Assembly: GCF_018417535.1 (NCBI RefSeq)
Contig: NZ_CP070977.1
Span: 2,852,001-2,916,000, forward strand
Reading direction: 5' to 3'
DNA: 64,000 nucleotides
From: Burkholderia pyrrocinia
GTDB taxonomy: Bacteria > Pseudomonadota > Gammaproteobacteria > Burkholderiales > Burkholderiaceae
Below the pieces are notes generated by a model. The model saw nothing but the letters and a program-made list of their open reading frames with translations. It was not told the origin of the DNA and ran no database searches. The translations under genes and the position numbers were made by a program. Shown here piece after piece: positions 62,372 through 64,000 of this stretch. The number at the start of each line of letters is the position of its first letter. Position 1 is the stretch's first letter.

Positions 62372-63406
62372 ATGACGGAGACGGACCTCGCCACGGCCGT
62401 CAGGGCGGCTGTGGACCACTGGATGCAGACGACCGCACTGGCCCAACGGCACGCCGAGATGGCAAATCCGGCTGCCCTGAGTGCGACACTGGGCGCTGCC
62501 GTGGAACGCAATTTGATGCTCGGCGGCCATACGCCGGCCGCCGCTCGAGGATTCGTGAGTCTGGCCGCGCATTGCCATCTGCAGAACGTCTTCGACCCTG
62601 TCGAGCTGATCGACACGCCCCAAGGGTTCTTTCCCGTTCCCGATACGGGTGCCACGATGGCGGGCAGGGCGGCAGTGCTCGCCGTGCATGGCGCGCTGAA
62701 TCTGGAAACGATCTCCTACGCCACCGAGAACGACGGCAACCTGTTCGTGAACCTTGTGGCGATGCCAGGGGACGGTGCCTTCGCCGAGAAATCGAGGAAG
62801 AGTATGCGCGGCCATACGGATGGCGTGAGCTTCCCGTTCAATGGTGAAGATGACGCCGAAGATGTGCGCATCGCCCCTTCGCCTGACCTTGTGACTCTCG
62901 TGGGGCTGCGTAACCCTATGAACGTTCCGACGAATCTGATGCCGCTGGCTGACGTGCTTGCTACCATGCTGCCCGACGACATCGATGAGCTCAAGAAGCC
63001 GCAATACTCGATTCGCTCCCAGAAGACTTTCGTTCAGGGCATGAAGCGCATCTTGGGAAAGGAGCTTGTTGTCGTCGACGAGCCCGTTTTGAAGGACGTT
63101 GTCGGTGGCACCTACGTGCGCTATAGCCATAGCGCCGTCGTTCCGTCCGAAATGGGCGGGCCGGCAGAACAAGCTGCCAACAATCTCGAGGCGGTTTGCA
63201 ACCGGGTTGCCGTGCCGGTCGTGGTGCAGCCGGGCGACATCCTCATAATCAACAACCGGTTGAGCCTGCACGGCCGGGGAGAAGTCGGAGAGGACGTCGG
63301 AGGCCAGTCACGATGGCTTCTGCGTGCATACGCCCTCGATACCTCGAACCTTGCGACCTACAAGCGTCATCTTGGTGATCGCCCCCCGCATGTTCTGTAC
63401 CCTTAG
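62372..63406 (+). CDS. Fe(II)/2-oxoglutarate-dependent oxygenase (clavaminate synthase/AsnO-like)
   Basis: This 344-residue protein begins MTETDLATAVRAAVDHWMQ. The metal-binding motif is RGHTDGVSF (H148, D150); the distal region has NNRLSLHGRGEV (third histidine) and SRWLLRAYALD (2-oxoglutarate arginine), the layout of TauD/clavaminate synthase-like enzymes that hydroxylate amino acids or peptides. A perfect AGGAGG five bases before the ATG at 62372 sets the start; the upstream ATG at 62333 is rejected. It is divergent from the helicase operon with overlapping promoters. Confidence 0.83.
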   Translation: MTETDLATAVRAAVDHWMQTTALAQRHAEMANPAALSATLGAAVERNLMLGGHTPAAARGFVSLAAHCHLQNVFDPVELIDTPQGFFPVPDTGATMAGRAAVLAVHGALNLETISYATENDGNLFVNLVAMPGDGAFAEKSRKSMRGHTDGVSFPFNGEDDAEDVRIAPSPDLVTLVGLRNPMNVPTNLMPLADVLATMLPDDIDELKKPQYSIRSQKTFVQGMKRILGKELVVVDEPVLKDVVGGTYVRYSHSAVVPSEMGGPAEQAANNLEAVCNRVAVPVVVQPGDILIINNRLSLHGRGEVGEDVGGQSRWLLRAYALDTSNLATYKRHLGDRPPHVLYP

Positions 63407-64000
63407 CACCACCAGCAGATGGGCCCCTTCAACCGGACTTGATAACGGCCTTCCAGGCGCAGTCGCTAGGATGGCCAACGTCCGTTAGGCCCGCCGAAAG
63501 GCGGCAATGCCGTGGCCGGCCGCGCACGATCGGAATCGCTTCGTAGCTGACCTTTAGCTTGACTGCTCGAAGGACCACAATGGTTCTCTAGATGCTGCCG
63601 CTGACGTCGTGTCAATTCGCGCCGACCGTTCTGGGTCGAAATAAGTTCACCGACCGAAGTACGGTTAGCGTGCCCGATTTTTTTGCAATGCAATAGAGAA
63701 CGCCCGCATCAACCAGTCAATACGAATACTGGACACATCCCTCGATGGATGCCACGCTCGTTCATAAGCCTGTTGACGATTTATCGCTCTCCCTCGCTCC
63801 CTTCTACAAGCCCTCTTGGGCCTTCGCGCCCCACCGCGGCTTACAGCCGCGCGCACACGCGCCCCGGTTGAGCGCTGGCCACGGCGCAGACGTGGCCAGC
63901 GTGATTTATCCGGGTCTTAGCGCCCGTCAGGGTGGCCCGCTTGCGGGCCAGGTCAGGATGGCCGCTTGCGGCGGTCCTGAGCCGCTTAGACGGCTGCTGC
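63407..64000. other. Right-edge region with clustered palindromes
   Basis: 594 bases without a supported gene. Between 63874 and 63980 there are three hairpins: GCTGGCCACG/CGTGGCCAGC (63874-63900, perfect 10-bp arms), TGGCCCGC-TT-GCGGGCCA (63933-63950), and TCAGGA...TCCTGA around GCCGC-TT-GCGGC (63953-63980). Further copies may lie beyond the edge. They may be island repeats, a terminator cluster or a replication/transfer site. Confidence 0.5.

Larger units (their letters stand above)
36014..64000. mobile_element. Genomic island integrated at tRNA-Ala (right end outside window)
   Basis: A tRNA-Ala 3' fragment abuts a complete tyrosine integrase, and everything to the right is lower in GC, with foreign functions: a T6SS cassette, two further integrases, toxin/protease genes, IncI-like pilus and TraY genes and a helicase operon. 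Since the fragment is the 3' half on the minus strand, the intact tRNA should be restored at the right end beyond 64000. Composition varies strongly (47246-48322 is far richer in AT), so the island is a mosaic of several acquisitions. Confidence 0.8.

Overview
The window is GC-rich chromosomal DNA of a Burkholderia, most likely the B. cepacia complex. I infer this from protein style, from gene content (single-chain indolepyruvate oxidoreductase, maeB, pyrE, type 2 argC, paired DUF2957-type lipoproteins with an OmpW porin) and from dense G/C third positions. No database search was possible, so family names rest on motifs and recognition.

Positions 1-35486 look like ordinary chromosome. In order they hold: the 3' end of hpd (tyrosine degradation); iorAB; maeB; pyrE; a YbhB-like protein; a flavodoxin-fold protein; argC; two paralogous lipoproteins plus an OmpW porin; a deletion scar joining the 3' halves of a divergent LysR/MFS pair; a LysE exporter; a beta-hydroxyacid dehydrogenase; a Mut7-C RNase-like protein; a four-gene MacB/FtsX-type ABC exporter; a carotenoid-oxygenase homologue with a DUF2239 gene; a GST with a divergent LysR; a glucarate transporter/dehydratase pair; and a caa3-type cytochrome oxidase operon resembling coxMNOP.

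From about 36014 to the window end (at least 28 kb) lies a genomic island. Its left edge is the 3' half of a tRNA-Ala gene (minus strand, anticodon CGC inferred, U70 present) next to a complete tyrosine integrase. An intact tRNA-Ala should mark the far end, outside the window. The island is a mosaic. (i) A T6SS cassette: vgrG, a DUF3304 lipoprotein immunity gene, a Tle1-type phospholipase, a DUF4123 chaperone and a PAAR tip protein. (ii) A second integrase coupled to a coiled-coil protein behind a perfect 12-bp inverted-repeat operator. (iii) Small plasmid-like genes, one behind a hairpin that would bury its Shine-Dalgarno. (iv) A very AT-rich membrane coiled-coil gene beside an ImmA/IrrE metalloprotease-PIN (DUF4411) pair whose upstream region carries three copies of an AAACGACGCAA repeat. 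(v) A third tyrosine recombinase. (vi) An IncI-like conjugation remnant with a PilV tip adhesin containing one intact-looking shufflon sfx site, a small membrane protein and a DotA/TraY protein. (vii) A two-gene operon near the right end.

The best candidate for an undescribed system is that operon at 57895-62281. One 1113-residue polypeptide has an N-terminal zinc metalloprotease (HELGH), a UvrD/RecB superfamily-1 helicase and a C-terminal Cas4/AddB-like Fe-S cysteine pattern. It is preceded by a 346-residue protein with two ribbon-helix-helix-like segments. Its promoter region is shared with a divergent Fe(II)/2-oxoglutarate oxygenase and contains the palindrome GGCGAACGTTCGCC. I infer a protease-gated DNA-processing (defence or damage-response) module with its own repressor. 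This is a hypothesis.
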